From NCBI GenBank assembly GCA_023248495.1, contig JAHFEK010000006.1, forward strand, positions 1-64,000: a DNA stretch of 64,000 bases, in the 5' to 3' direction. The stretch comes from Nitrospinales bacterium (GTDB lineage Bacteria > Nitrospinota_A > UBA7883 > JACRGQ01). Positions 18,594 through 27,732 of this stretch are shown here, piece after piece (positions within the stretch are counted from its first letter, which is position 1; every line of letters begins with the position of its first letter). A program made the translations under genes and the position numbers. The notes under the pieces are model-generated. The model saw only the letters and a program-made list of their open reading frames with translations. It had not been told where the DNA came from and ran no database searches.

Positions 18594-19342
18594 TAAATTC
18601 CCCCAACGGCCCGTTTATTCTGGGCGGCGGACTCAATCAGCCTTTTCATGCTGGCCACGGCGGAAGAAAATCCCACATAGATGGACTGCGCCACGATGCT
18701 GTGACCGATGTTAAGTTCGTCCAACCCTTCGATGGCGGCTATAAAGGTGACATTCCGGTAATTTAGTCCGTGACCGGCGTGAACGACAAGCCCCAGATTG
18801 CGGGCCACATGAATCGTTCGTTGCACGTCGCGCAGGGTTTTGGTGACATCCTTATCGCTCACCGCTTCGCTGTAAGCGGCGGTATTGATTTCCACAGCCA
18901 GCGCCTGGGTGGCGGCGCAGGCATCAATTTGTCTCTGACCCGGATCCACGAAAAAAGAAAGGGCGATGCCGGCGGCGGAAAAAGTCTTGGTTAAATCGCG
19001 ATAAAACTCCGGGCGGGCCGCTACATCCAACCCCCCTTCGGTGGTCAACTCCTGCCGCCGTTCCGGCACAATAGTGACTTGATCCGGCCGAACCTTGAGG
19101 GCAATATCGATGATCTCGTCCGTTGCGGACATTTCGAGATTCAGGCGGCAGCCGGAAAGCTTGCGTATGGCGAATACATCGGCATCATGTATGTGGCGGC
19201 GGTCTTCGCGCAGGTGAACGGTGATGCAGGAAACCCCTTCCTCCAGCGCCATCTTCGCGGCGGCCACCGGATCGGGATAGGCCGCACGCCGCGCCTGCCG
19301 CAGCGTCGCCACATGGTCAACATTTACACCCAGTTTCGCCAT
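18593..19342 (-). CDS. pdxJ: Pyridoxine 5'-phosphate synthase
   Basis: 249 aa from ATG at 19342 (MAKLGVNVDHVATLRQAR), the conserved start of PdxJ. The longer ORF adds an unrelated N-terminus. ITVHLREDRRHIHDAD is the central signature. FVDPGQRQIDA and VHAGHGLNYRN are the phosphate-binding C-terminal strands of the TIM barrel. It condenses aminoacetone phosphate with deoxyxylulose phosphate to form pyridoxine phosphate. pdxA is not in the window. Confidence 0.95.
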   Translation of the reverse strand: MAKLGVNVDHVATLRQARRAAYPDPVAAAKMALEEGVSCITVHLREDRRHIHDADVFAIRKLSGCRLNLEMSATDEIIDIALKVRPDQVTIVPERRQELTTEGGLDVAARPEFYRDLTKTFSAAGIALSFFVDPGQRQIDACAATQALAVEINTAAYSEAVSDKDVTKTLRDVQRTIHVARNLGLVVHAGHGLNYRNVTFIAAIEGLDELNIGHSIVAQSIYVGFSSAVASMKRLIESAAQNKRAVGGI

Positions 19343-19482
19343 AGTTGGGATGATTGTACCGCACTTATTCGCCGTGGAATACTGGAGATATGCCATATAC
19401 GCGAAAACCGCAAAAAATGATTTCCCAATAACCCCCGATGGTTAGATATGGTATATTTTGGACAATAGGGTTTGAGGGTGAG

Positions 19483-19503
19483 CCATCCGTAATTCACGGA
19501 TGG
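19483..19503. promoter_or_regulatory. Perfect inverted repeat upstream of the second histidine kinase
   Basis: CCATCCGT, 5 bases, ACGGATGG. It lies 50 bases before the kinase start and 140 before the divergent pdxJ start. There is no T-run after it. An operator or a leader hairpin are both possible. Confidence 0.45.
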
Positions 19504-19553
19504 AATGGGGGATTGCGCCGTGGGAGCGGCGAAAGTTAACGGACAGGAGAGGC

Positions 19554-21698
19554 ATGTCAGCCAAAGCGGTCTTTACAAGAGATGTATTTCTCCGTATGCA
19601 GAGACTTGTCTTCATTGTTTTCCTTTTTGCGCTGGGCCTCGCCATCGTCCTCCTTCTGGAGGAACGAAAAGAAATACGGCGGTCGGAACATTACCGCCTG
19701 ATGGACTCGATTGCGGGAGGCCTGAATAACGCCGCCAGCTTGCACGCGCTGGAACGTGGAATCGGCAACACCATTCTCGGCATGGATTTCCCCACTCCCG
19801 CGATGATCCAGCGGTTCAATGAAATTGGCGGCAAGGCGGATATGGAAACAAACGCCGTGCTGCTGCATCTTGAAGAATATATGGCTTTGGATTCCGATCA
19901 CGACGTGGAACGGCTGGCGAACGGATGGAAACGGCGCATGGCGGCGCTTGAAGCGGCCCGCAAAAGGATAACCGCCCACAACATTAAAACGGAAGAATGG
20001 GTGGCCGCCGCCTCTGAAAACATTGAAACCGAATTCACGCTGCGCGACACGATATTCGCCCCGCATGAAATCGGCGAAAAAATCATGTACTACAACATCG
20101 TGATACGGGCCAACATCGCCAAGTTGTGCGAATACGCCGGACGTGAGCGGGCGCTTCTGGGAGGGTTGATCGCCGCGGGCCGCCCCATCACGCCGGAAAC
20201 AATGGAAACATTGCTAGCTTACCGGGTCATTGTGAACGACGCCGCAATCAGGGTATTGGGCTTGCGCCAACTGGAGGAAACGCCCGCGCCGCTTTTAGCG
20301 GCCATCGACCATTTTGAAAAGGTTTTTTTAACCGATTACGAAAACGCGCGTAAATCAGTGTACGCCGCGTCGGCGGCGCGCGCCCCCTATCCGTTTTCGG
20401 GGGAAGCCTGGCTGGTCAAAGCCACCGAAGCGATTGAATCCGGGCTGGACATCTCGCGCGCGGTGGGCGAAATATCCAAGAGCGGCGTTGTTGACATCCG
20501 TGACCGGGCGGTTTTCCGGGCTGGACTTTACCTCCTGGTGTTTGTGGCCGCATTGGCCGTATTCGGCCTTATCCTTTGGCAAAGGGCCGCCCACGGCAAG
20601 CTTGAAGTTGAAAAAAGCGAAGCCGAAAAAGCGACGGAAACAAAAAACAAGCTCCTGGCTCTGGTCGCGCACGACCTGCGCGGCGGCTTCGCCACCATCC
20701 TTTCGCTGTTGAAACGGGCGGGATCCGACGCGGAATCCCAGCCCGCCGGGTTCCGGGCGACGGTCTCCCGCGTTATCCTGATAGTGGAGAATCTCATGCG
20801 CATGACCGAGGAAATCCTGAGCATCAACCGCATCAAAAGCGGCAAGCTGGGGGTAAAACGCGAGTTCATGGATGTGCGCCACGCGGTGGATCTGGTATTC
20901 GAGCGCGTGGCCCAGCAGGCCGAGGAAAAAGGCGCCACGCTGGTAAACGCCATCCCCGCCGGAATGCGCTTTTATGCCGACCCCAACCTGATGGAAGAGG
21001 TATTTCACAACCTGATCACCAACGCCATAAAGTTCTGCAAAAAGAACGAAGGGAGGGTCGAAGTCGGCGCCCCGCCCGGCAAGAACGGCGTGGTCACCGT
21101 TAAAGACAATGGCATCGGCATACCGGAAACGCTGTTGGGAAAAATTTTCAAGCATGAGGAAAAAACCAGCCGCGCGGGCACTTCCGGCGAACGGGGAACC
21201 GGGCTGGGCCTCCCGCTGGTCAGCGACATCATCGGCGCGCACGCCGGTAATATCTCCGTGGAATCATCGGCGGCAAGCGGCAGCACTTTCACGATTACCC
21301 TGCCGTACCGGCGCCCGTACGCCGCCATCATGGGCGATGACATTCAGTTCAAATACCGGCTGGAAAAATTCTTCGCCAACAACCTGGACGTGGAAATGGT
21401 GGAGGTCGATACGCCTTATTCGCTCATCAAAACAACCGCTAGCGGAGGAAGCCCGGAATTCATCATCATCACCACCCAAGGGGGCAGCGGCGATATCCTT
21501 AACTTCCTCTCCGCCTTGCGCCAATCGGATGAATACGCCCGCACACCGCTCATCATCGCCGGGAACGAAACCGATGCCACAAACAAAGCGCAGTACATCC
21601 GCGCGGGGGCCAACCATTTCCTGCAGAAACACGACGCCGAGAAGGAACTGCTTGTCCTGGCAAAACGCTACAGCGGCCCGCGCGACGCCGCCGCCTAG
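19554..21698 (+). CDS. Membrane sensor histidine kinase with C-terminal pseudo-receiver domain
   Basis: 714 aa from ATG at 19554, preceded by AGGAGAGG. The 19500 start would put the inverted repeat inside the gene. Membrane helices at ~15-35 and ~335-355 enclose an all-helical sensor resembling NIT/DAHL-type helical bundles (GRERALLGGLIAAGRPITPETM). HisKA phospho-His is near residue 370 (LVAHDLRGGFATI). HATPase_c has NLITNAIKFC, DNGIGIPE and GTGLGLPLV. The last ~115 residues have a receiver-like pattern, but the usual acceptor Asp strand reads FIIITTQGG, with no Asp. It is an orphan kinase with no response regulator adjacent. Confidence 0.9.
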   Translation: MSAKAVFTRDVFLRMQRLVFIVFLFALGLAIVLLLEERKEIRRSEHYRLMDSIAGGLNNAASLHALERGIGNTILGMDFPTPAMIQRFNEIGGKADMETNAVLLHLEEYMALDSDHDVERLANGWKRRMAALEAARKRITAHNIKTEEWVAAASENIETEFTLRDTIFAPHEIGEKIMYYNIVIRANIAKLCEYAGRERALLGGLIAAGRPITPETMETLLAYRVIVNDAAIRVLGLRQLEETPAPLLAAIDHFEKVFLTDYENARKSVYAASAARAPYPFSGEAWLVKATEAIESGLDISRAVGEISKSGVVDIRDRAVFRAGLYLLVFVAALAVFGLILWQRAAHGKLEVEKSEAEKATETKNKLLALVAHDLRGGFATILSLLKRAGSDAESQPAGFRATVSRVILIVENLMRMTEEILSINRIKSGKLGVKREFMDVRHAVDLVFERVAQQAEEKGATLVNAIPAGMRFYADPNLMEEVFHNLITNAIKFCKKNEGRVEVGAPPGKNGVVTVKDNGIGIPETLLGKIFKHEEKTSRAGTSGERGTGLGLPLVSDIIGAHAGNISVESSAASGSTFTITLPYRRPYAAIMGDDIQFKYRLEKFFANNLDVEMVEVDTPYSLIKTTASGGSPEFIIITTQGGSGDILNFLSALRQSDEYARTPLIIAGNETDATNKAQYIRAGANHFLQKHDAEKELLVLAKRYSGPRDAAA

Positions 21699-21743
21699 TT
21701 CCCTTTTTGCCCTTGGGGGCAATGTCACGCGGAAACGTGCAAC

Positions 21744-23168
21744 CTAGCCGGGAAAATTGATAACGAGGGATTTCGGTTCGGTCATTTCCCCAATGGCATA
21801 TCGCAGCCCCTCGCGGCCGAGGCCGGAACTTTTCACACCGCCGTACGGCATGTGATCGATGCGGAACGTCGGCACGTCCCCTATCATCACGCCCCCCACA
21901 TCGAGCGTTTCCCACGCGGTGAACGAGGCGCGGAGATCGTTGGAAAAAATACCGGCTTGCAGTCCAAACTCGCTGTCATTGAGAAGCGCCAGCGCTTCAT
22001 CCATAGTGGCATACGGAATCAGTGTCACCACCGGCCCGAAAACTTCCATACAGTTAACTTTCATTTGGGGGCTGGTCTGTTCCAACACGGTCGGTTGGAG
22101 AATGCTCTCCTCTCCTATGCCGCCGCACAGGATTTTCGCCCCACCCTTCACAGCCTCGTCTATCCAACCGAGGATGCGCTGTACCTCGCGTGGGGAGATG
22201 AGCGGCCCAACATTGACCGTTTCGTCCAGCGGGTCGCCGGTTTTCAACGCCGCCACCTTCGGGATGAAGAGCGCCTTGAATTTTTCGTAAACCGCCCGCT
22301 GCACGAAGACGCGCTGCACGGCGATGCAGGTTTGCCCCGCATAACTGAAGCCGCCGGTGACAATCCGGCTGGCGGCATACTCAAGGTCGGCATCGCCATG
22401 CACGATCACCCCGGCGTTGCCGCCCAGCTCCAGCGCCACCTTCTTTTTTCCCGCGATATTCTTTAGCATCCACCCCACGCCGGGACTGCCGGTGAACGAG
22501 AGCATTTTGTACCGTTCATCGCGCGCCATTGTCTCCGCCAATTCGTTGGATGTGGGCACCACCGAGAACGCCCCTTTGGGCCAGGCCGAGGCATCCACAA
22601 TCTCCGCCAGCAGCAGCGCGGTCAGCGGCGTTTGCGGCGCGGGCTTTATCACAATGGGATTCCCCGCCGCCAGCGCGGGAGCAACCTTGTGCGCCACAAG
22701 ATTCAGCGGAAAATTAAACGGCGTAATGCCTAGAATGGGACCGAGCGGAAAACGCTTTATGAAACACTGCCGCCCCTTCGCCAGCGGGTGGATTTCAAGC
22801 GGCAGCACTTCGCCGGAAATGCGTTTCGCCTCCTCCGCGGCCGTAAGGAACGTAAAAAGGCTCCGCTGCACCTCTTGCCGCGCGTTGAGTAACGGTTTCC
22901 CCGCCTCGCGCGCGATAACTCGGGCCAGCTCTTCGGCGCGCGCGGCGATGCCATCATGAATGGACATTAAAACGGCGGCGCGATCCGCCGGCGTAAGTTT
23001 TTTAGTCTCTTTGAATGCGGCGCGCGCGGCTACGGCGGCGGCCTCCACCTCCCCCGAACCGGCGAGAAAAACCTCCCCGATCGACTCGCCGGTGAACGGC
23101 GCGATGACGGAAGCTTTTTTCGCGGTGGCTGTAAAGCGGCCGCCAACATAGATGAGATGTTCCTGCAT
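21744..23168 (-). CDS. NAD(P)-dependent aldehyde dehydrogenase
   Basis: 474 aa from ATG at 23168, with AAAGGTGG upstream. A GTG five codons earlier overlaps that site. FNFPLNLVAHKVAPALAAGN is the nucleotide-fold signature, LELGGN carries the general-base Glu and AGQTCIAVQRV the catalytic Cys. MPYGGVKSSGLGREG is the C-terminal family motif. The substrate is unclear. Overall it resembles succinate-semialdehyde/lactaldehyde-type members rather than a known specialised one. It converges on the second kinase, and no related pathway gene is adjacent. Confidence 0.9.
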   Translation of the reverse strand: MQEHLIYVGGRFTATAKKASVIAPFTGESIGEVFLAGSGEVEAAAVAARAAFKETKKLTPADRAAVLMSIHDGIAARAEELARVIAREAGKPLLNARQEVQRSLFTFLTAAEEAKRISGEVLPLEIHPLAKGRQCFIKRFPLGPILGITPFNFPLNLVAHKVAPALAAGNPIVIKPAPQTPLTALLLAEIVDASAWPKGAFSVVPTSNELAETMARDERYKMLSFTGSPGVGWMLKNIAGKKKVALELGGNAGVIVHGDADLEYAASRIVTGGFSYAGQTCIAVQRVFVQRAVYEKFKALFIPKVAALKTGDPLDETVNVGPLISPREVQRILGWIDEAVKGGAKILCGGIGEESILQPTVLEQTSPQMKVNCMEVFGPVVTLIPYATMDEALALLNDSEFGLQAGIFSNDLRASFTAWETLDVGGVMIGDVPTFRIDHMPYGGVKSSGLGREGLRYAIGEMTEPKSLVINFPG

Positions 23169-23208
23169 TGGCTTATTATCCACCTTTCGCTTTTCCCGCG
23201 CAAAGATT

Positions 23209-23283
23209 TGTCATCCTGAACTGCGGTGAAGAAACTCTTTCCGGAAAGAGGGCCTTCGAACGTGAACGCTCTCACAGAATGAC
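23209..23283. repeat. Intergenic palindromic repeat, copy 1
   Basis: GTCATCCTGA...CAGAATGAC forms the outer arms and CTCTTTCCGGAAAGAG (23235-23250) a perfect 16-base palindromic core, with GAAGAA just before it. The elements match copy 3 at 58824-58880. It lies between divergent genes, where it could also affect their expression. Confidence 0.7.
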
Positions 23284-23309
23284 CACTGGAACGGAGTATA
23301 ATTCACCGC

Positions 23310-24737
23310 ATGAGACGAAACTTTTTTCTGCCGGCAATTCTGTGCGCAATGCTGATTGCTGGCGCGGCGGGGTGCGGTGGCGGACTCGGAGTGCCAAAGC
23401 CGGCCTTCGAAACATCCGAAACGGTAGCGGATATTCCCTTGGAAGAGAGCGGGATTGAAATCCCGGTTATGGTTCAGATGAACCCTATTTTGCGAAAGGT
23501 CGAGGAAAAAGTTCCGCTGGAGTTCAACAGCAAGGGGTGGGAAACCGTGGGAACAAGTCCCGTGGGGGACGTGGGGGTAAAATACCGCGTGTGGCGCGGC
23601 CCTTTGCAAGCGTCCCTCGCCGGGAACAAAGTGACCATCACCGTGCGCCTCTATTATTCGCTGGCGGTGGCGCACAAGCTTAAAGCCGGTATTTTTGGCG
23701 GCGGCGAAACCCCCTGGATGCAGTTCGGCCAGTGCGGCGATGGCCGTGAGACCCCGCGCGAGGCCATCTTCAGGATGGAAACATCGCTCGACTGGGCCCC
23801 GGATTGGAAAGTGCGCTCCAAAACCAAACTGCTGCCGAACCTCTATCCCAACAGTTGCGATTTAACGGCCCTGAAATTCGATATTACCGGCGCGGTCGAC
23901 GGTAGAATCCATCCCCGTCTGGAAGAAGCGGCGAAGCTGATTGATGAACGGATACCGGCGGCGGCCGATTTCAAAAGCACCGCCGAAGAGGCCTGGAAAA
24001 AAATGCAGACGCCGCTGCAAGTGGAAAAAGACGTCTGGCTGCTGCCAAATCCGCGCGAAATACACGTAACCGCGATAGAAAGCTCCGGCGATCAACTTGT
24101 CACCGGTATCGGCATTACGGGAATCCCCGCGCTGGTGGCCGGAAAAATGCCGGCATCCACCATCCTCCCGCTGCCGGAACTGAAAGCGGGCCCAAAGGGA
24201 ACCGGCACATTCAACATAGCGCTCAATGCATCATTGAATTTCGATGCGGCGGCGGAACAGCTTTTCCGGCGGCTTTCAGATAAACCGTTGGCCTTAGGCG
24301 CGCGCCGCGTCAGCATCACCGGCGTATCGATATTTCCATCGAAAGAACGCTGCGTGATACAACTGGGGCTGAAAGGGGACGTGAACGGCACAATCTATTT
24401 CACGGGAACGCCGGCTTACGACGAGGAGAAAGGGTTTTTGTCCCTGGCCAAACTCGACTACACGCTGGAAACCGAGAGCGTTCTGCACACCGCCGCCGAA
24501 TGGCTTCTCCACGATGACTTCCGCAATGAGCTGCGCAAGCAGGCCCAGTGGCGGATGGACGCCGGGCTTAAAGACGCCAAAGGAAAAATAGAACAGGCGC
24601 TCAATGTTACTCTAAACGAACACACCACCCTGCGGGCGGAAGTCAGGGAGCTTTATTTACGCCGCTTTTTTATGAACCAAAATGGTTTCCGAGCCGATAT
24701 CGTCGCCCAAGGCGTCGCCGCCGTCGAGTGGAAGTAG
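23310..24737 (+). CDS. DUF4403-family lipoprotein
   Basis: 475 aa. A lipobox, LIAGAAGC, places the mature N-terminal Cys at residue ~22. The repeated beta-strand pattern fits DUF4403, a family of predicted envelope proteins with lipid-binding (BPI/TULIP-like) folds: EIPVMVQMNPILRKVEEKVP, then KYRVWRGPLQASLAGNKVTI, and a C-terminal half repeating similar segments. The function is not established. It is a single gene between the ALDH and flgB. The 195-base gap after it contains the flgB promoter. Confidence 0.8.
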   Translation: MRRNFFLPAILCAMLIAGAAGCGGGLGVPKPAFETSETVADIPLEESGIEIPVMVQMNPILRKVEEKVPLEFNSKGWETVGTSPVGDVGVKYRVWRGPLQASLAGNKVTITVRLYYSLAVAHKLKAGIFGGGETPWMQFGQCGDGRETPREAIFRMETSLDWAPDWKVRSKTKLLPNLYPNSCDLTALKFDITGAVDGRIHPRLEEAAKLIDERIPAAADFKSTAEEAWKKMQTPLQVEKDVWLLPNPREIHVTAIESSGDQLVTGIGITGIPALVAGKMPASTILPLPELKAGPKGTGTFNIALNASLNFDAAAEQLFRRLSDKPLALGARRVSITGVSIFPSKERCVIQLGLKGDVNGTIYFTGTPAYDEEKGFLSLAKLDYTLETESVLHTAAEWLLHDDFRNELRKQAQWRMDAGLKDAKGKIEQALNVTLNEHTTLRAEVRELYLRRFFMNQNGFRADIVAQGVAAVEWK

Positions 24738-24893
24738 ACCGTTCTAAAAGGCCATAACCGGCGGGTGGCATGTCGCAAATATTTGCGGGGGCGTCAAAAA
24801 AGTGGGGGAAAATCCTTCCAAATTGACGGGGACTTAGGCTGTGCGACCTTTGCATGGCATTGTAATTACGTCACTTGTCATATTGCATTAAAC

Positions 24894-24908
24894 GGCACAC
24901 AGCTTGCA
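24894..24908 (+). promoter_or_regulatory. Sigma-54 promoter for flgB-fliE
   Basis: GGCAC-ACAGC-TTGCA is a full match to the -24/-12 consensus with the required GG-N10-GC spacing. Transcription would start about 12 bases further on, just before the ribosome site AAGAGG and the ATG at 24933. An enhancer-binding activator (FleQ/FlrC-like) is expected elsewhere. Confidence 0.9.
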
Positions 24909-24932
24909 TTTTTATGGGTAAGAGGAAAATTT

Positions 24933-25352
24933 ATGGGACTTATTGGCTCGATACTGTTTAGCGACCGCACCCCGGCGATGCTGAAGAGGTCGCTGGATCT
25001 CAACGCCCAGAAAGCGTCGGTTCATGCCGCCAACATTGCCAACGCCGAGACCCCCGGATACAAGGCATCGCGGTTTGAATTTGAAGGTATTTTACGCGGG
25101 GTGGTGGACGGCTCGGCCATGCCGATGAAAGCTACCCACGCCGGTCACTTTGGCGCGCCGATCCAGGATATACGGAGCATCCAGGGAGTAACCGACATCG
25201 ACTTGACGCCTGGCCGGATCGACGGCAATAACGTGGACATGGAAAAAGAGGTTTCGGCGTTTTCCGAAACCCAGATCGCGTACGACGCGGCGATAACCGC
25301 GATGAACAAGCGGTCCGGCATTATTAAATCGGCCATCACCGACGTGAAGTAA
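24933..25352 (+). CDS. flgB: Flagellar basal-body rod protein FlgB
   Basis: 139 aa from ATG at 24933. The ORF-track start lies upstream of the promoter. LDLNAQKASVHAANIANAETPGYKAS is the rod/hook N-terminal motif. The C-terminus has the matching amphipathic helix (VDMEKEVSAFSETQIAYDAAITAM). It forms the proximal rod of the flagellum. The usual next gene, flgC, is absent here: fliE starts 10 bases later. Confidence 0.93.
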   Translation: MGLIGSILFSDRTPAMLKRSLDLNAQKASVHAANIANAETPGYKASRFEFEGILRGVVDGSAMPMKATHAGHFGAPIQDIRSIQGVTDIDLTPGRIDGNNVDMEKEVSAFSETQIAYDAAITAMNKRSGIIKSAITDVK

Positions 25353-25362
25353 GGAATAGACG

Positions 25363-25668
25363 ATGAAAATATCCGGGCTTAACACGAACTTTAAGCCGCT
25401 GGGGGCCGACCTCGGCGTCAAGGCGGCGCATACCGGCGTGTCAGCCGGCCAAAGCTTTGGGGACGCGCTGAAGGAATCGATGAACGAAGTGAATAATATG
25501 CAGCTTGACGCCGACAAATCCATCGAAGCCTTGGTCAGCGGCGAAAACAAGGACATCCACGGAACGATGATCGCCCTTTCGAAAGCGGATCTCGCTTTCC
25601 GCATGACGGTGCAAGTGCGCAACAAGGTGCTCGACGCATATCAGGAAGTAATGAGAATGCAGGTATAA
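25363..25668 (+). CDS. fliE: Flagellar hook-basal body protein FliE
   Basis: 101 aa, typical size. The segment FGDALKESMNEVNNMQLDAD and the C-terminal motif VRNKVLDAYQEVMRMQV define the family. FliE joins the MS ring to the rod and is the first rod substrate of the export gate. It is the second and last gene of this sigma-54 unit: a terminator follows and the next gene is on the other strand. Confidence 0.93.
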   Translation: MKISGLNTNFKPLGADLGVKAAHTGVSAGQSFGDALKESMNEVNNMQLDADKSIEALVSGENKDIHGTMIALSKADLAFRMTVQVRNKVLDAYQEVMRMQV

Positions 25669-25701
25669 GCGGCTTTAGCCGGGTTTAATCAGCCCCGGCA
25701 A

Positions 25702-25770
25702 GCCCGATGACGGGCGGTGACGGCTTGGAGAGAGTAACGTTTTTCCCCGCCACCGCCCTACTTTTTTATT
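25702..25770 (+). terminator. Terminator region after fliE
   Basis: A short hairpin GCCCG/CGGGC (25702-25715) overlaps a larger stem GGGCGGTG/CACCGCCC (25712-25758) with a long loop. That stem is followed by TACTTTTTTATT. The T-run favours the plus strand. Confidence 0.6.
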
Positions 25771-25816
25771 CCCGTTAATAACCCCGGCGGGAACAGCGCC
25801 GGATTCCTGAATTCGG

Positions 25817-26977
25817 CTATTTTAGCGCGGCGGCGAGAACGGCGCGGTAGACGGCGTCAAACGGCTTTCCCGTTTTTTTCGCCAGTGTTTTGCAGTCATC
25901 GTACTCCGGTTTCAACCGCCGCTGGCCGCCGGGGGTGAGCGCTTCCTTTACCCGCACTTCGCCGAATTTCGTTTTCACCTTGATGACTTTGCGTTCCAGC
26001 TCGAACCGCTCGACCTCGTACTGCCGCACGCCAAGCGTGGGAGTTTCCTCCAACATCAGGTTGCGGAGGCCGGCGGCCCTCAGCGGATCGCACAGCACGG
26101 AGAGGATAAATGCCTGCCGCCCCTTTTTCATCATTACGCCAGCCACCCAAACGTCTAGCGCTCCCGCGCCAAGGATTTTCAGCATCGCGTAACCCAGGCT
26201 TTCGGGGGTGGCGTCGTCGATATTCGTCTCCAATACCATCAGCCGCCTGCCGCGCCCCGCAGGCTCGCCCAGCACGATGCGAAAGAGGTTCGGCGTTCGG
26301 TCTTGCCGGATCTTCGTCCCGGCCCCATAGCCCGCGGCCAACGGCTTCATCGCGGGCATCGCCCCAAAAGTTTCGGCAAGCGCGGATGCGATGGCCGCGC
26401 CGGTGGGGGTGGTCAGCTCCATTGGCGTTGCGTCCGGCGTGAGAGGTATCCCTTTGAGCAGCAGAAGCGTGGCGGGAGCCGGCACCGGCATCATGCCGTG
26501 CATGGTATCCACCATGCCACTGCCGGTTGGGATGGGGGAACAGACAAAGCGGGTGATGCCGAGCCGGTGAAAACCGAGCGCCGCCGCCGTGATATCGACA
26601 ATGCTGTCCACCGCGCCCACCTCGTGAAAATGCACTTTCTCGATGCTCTGGCCGTGCACCTTCGCCTCGGCTTCGGCGATTTTTTTAAAAATGGCGAGCG
26701 CGGTTTCTTTCACCGCCGCATCCAGCTTGCTTGTTTCGATAAGCTGGCGGATCGCGGCGTAATCGCGGCTTTTTTGTTTTTTGGTTATCTGGACGCCGAA
26801 GTGAGTGGCGGTGATGCCGCATCGTTTCACCGGCTCAGCGGTGAGGCGGTAACCGTGCACATCGAGCTTTTTCAGCTCGCGTTTTAGATAGGCCAGCGGC
26901 ACGCCAAGGTCGATCAGCGCCCCCACAACCATGTCGCCGCTGATGCCGGAAAACGCGTCAAAGTAAGCGATTGTCAT
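25817..26977 (-). CDS. larC: Nickel-pincer cofactor cyclometallase LarC
   Basis: 386 aa. The opening IAYFDAFSGISGDMVVGALIDLG is the LarC family start, followed by KVHFHEVGAVDSIVDITAAA. METNIDDATPE and the C-terminal GGQRRLKPEYDD complete the pattern. LarC inserts nickel into the pincer pyridinium cofactor of lactate racemase-type enzymes. In some lactobacilli it needs a frameshift (larC1/C2), but here it is one continuous frame. The start overlaps the larB stop by four bases. LarE and a LarA-type target enzyme are not in the window. Confidence 0.93.
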   Translation of the reverse strand: MTIAYFDAFSGISGDMVVGALIDLGVPLAYLKRELKKLDVHGYRLTAEPVKRCGITATHFGVQITKKQKSRDYAAIRQLIETSKLDAAVKETALAIFKKIAEAEAKVHGQSIEKVHFHEVGAVDSIVDITAAALGFHRLGITRFVCSPIPTGSGMVDTMHGMMPVPAPATLLLLKGIPLTPDATPMELTTPTGAAIASALAETFGAMPAMKPLAAGYGAGTKIRQDRTPNLFRIVLGEPAGRGRRLMVLETNIDDATPESLGYAMLKILGAGALDVWVAGVMMKKGRQAFILSVLCDPLRAAGLRNLMLEETPTLGVRQYEVERFELERKVIKVKTKFGEVRVKEALTPGGQRRLKPEYDDCKTLAKKTGKPFDAVYRAVLAAALK

Positions 26978-27732
26978 TTCTGTCCGTACTTTCCCTTGAT
27001 AATCCGGTGGGCCATCGCGGCCGCGCCGAAACCGTTATCAATATTCACCACGGCGATGCCGCTGGCGCAGCTGTTAAGCATCGCCAGCAATGGCGCGAGG
27101 CCGCCGAACGCCGCGCCATAACCGACCGAGGTGGGCACCGCCACCACCGGCGACGCGACCATGCCGCCCACCACGCTGGCGAGCGCGCCATCCATCCCGG
27201 CTGCCACGATGATGCAGTCGGCCCCTTGCAGCGCATCGCGCTGATCCAGCAGCCGGTGGATGCCAGCGACGCCCACATCGTAAATCGTCGTCACGTTCAA
27301 ACCCATGATGGATGCCGTTACCGCCGCCTCTTCCGCCACCGGAATGTCGGAGGTGCCCGCGGTGAGCACCAGCAAGCGTCCGATTTTCCCAACTGGTTTT
27401 TTCTCGACGGTTATCGCGCCGCTCAGCGCGTGGTAGACGGCATTCTGCGCCACCTTCTTCACGGCGGCATACATTTTCTTGTCGGCGCGGGTTGCCAGCA
27501 GCCGGTCACTCCGCGCCAGCAGTTTTTTGGCGATGGCGGCAATCTGCGCGGGAGTTTTTCCGGGGCAGAAAATCACCTCGCAAAATCCCTGCCGGTGCGC
27601 GCGGTGGTGATCCACCTTGGCGAATACAATATCTTCATACGGTTCGTTCACGATTTTCGCCGCCGCACTTTTGGGCGAGAGCTTCCCCTCTTTAACCGCC
27701 GCCAGCATTTTTTCCAGATGCGGCCGATCCAT
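26974..27732 (-). CDS. larB: Pyridinium-3,5-biscarboxylic acid mononucleotide synthase LarB
   Basis: 252 aa from ATG at 27732. The longer ORF-track start overlaps gpsA. The C-terminal half is AIR-carboxylase (PurE)-like: VLTAGTSDIPVAEEA, then IIVAAGMDGALASVVGGMV and VAVPTSVGYGA. The N-terminal half is the LarB-specific domain. It carboxylates and hydrolyses NaAD to start pincer cofactor synthesis. It overlaps the gpsA stop by one base (TGATG) and larC by four, giving a gpsA-larB-larC unit. Confidence 0.93.
   Translation of the reverse strand: MDRPHLEKMLAAVKEGKLSPKSAAAKIVNEPYEDIVFAKVDHHRAHRQGFCEVIFCPGKTPAQIAAIAKKLLARSDRLLATRADKKMYAAVKKVAQNAVYHALSGAITVEKKPVGKIGRLLVLTAGTSDIPVAEEAAVTASIMGLNVTTIYDVGVAGIHRLLDQRDALQGADCIIVAAGMDGALASVVGGMVASPVVAVPTSVGYGAAFGGLAPLLAMLNSCASGIAVVNIDNGFGAAAMAHRIIKGKYGQK

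Noticed and set aside
20355-21242. 295-aa minus-strand ORF opposite the second kinase
   Set aside because: Antisense shadow of the HisKA/HATPase coding sequence.
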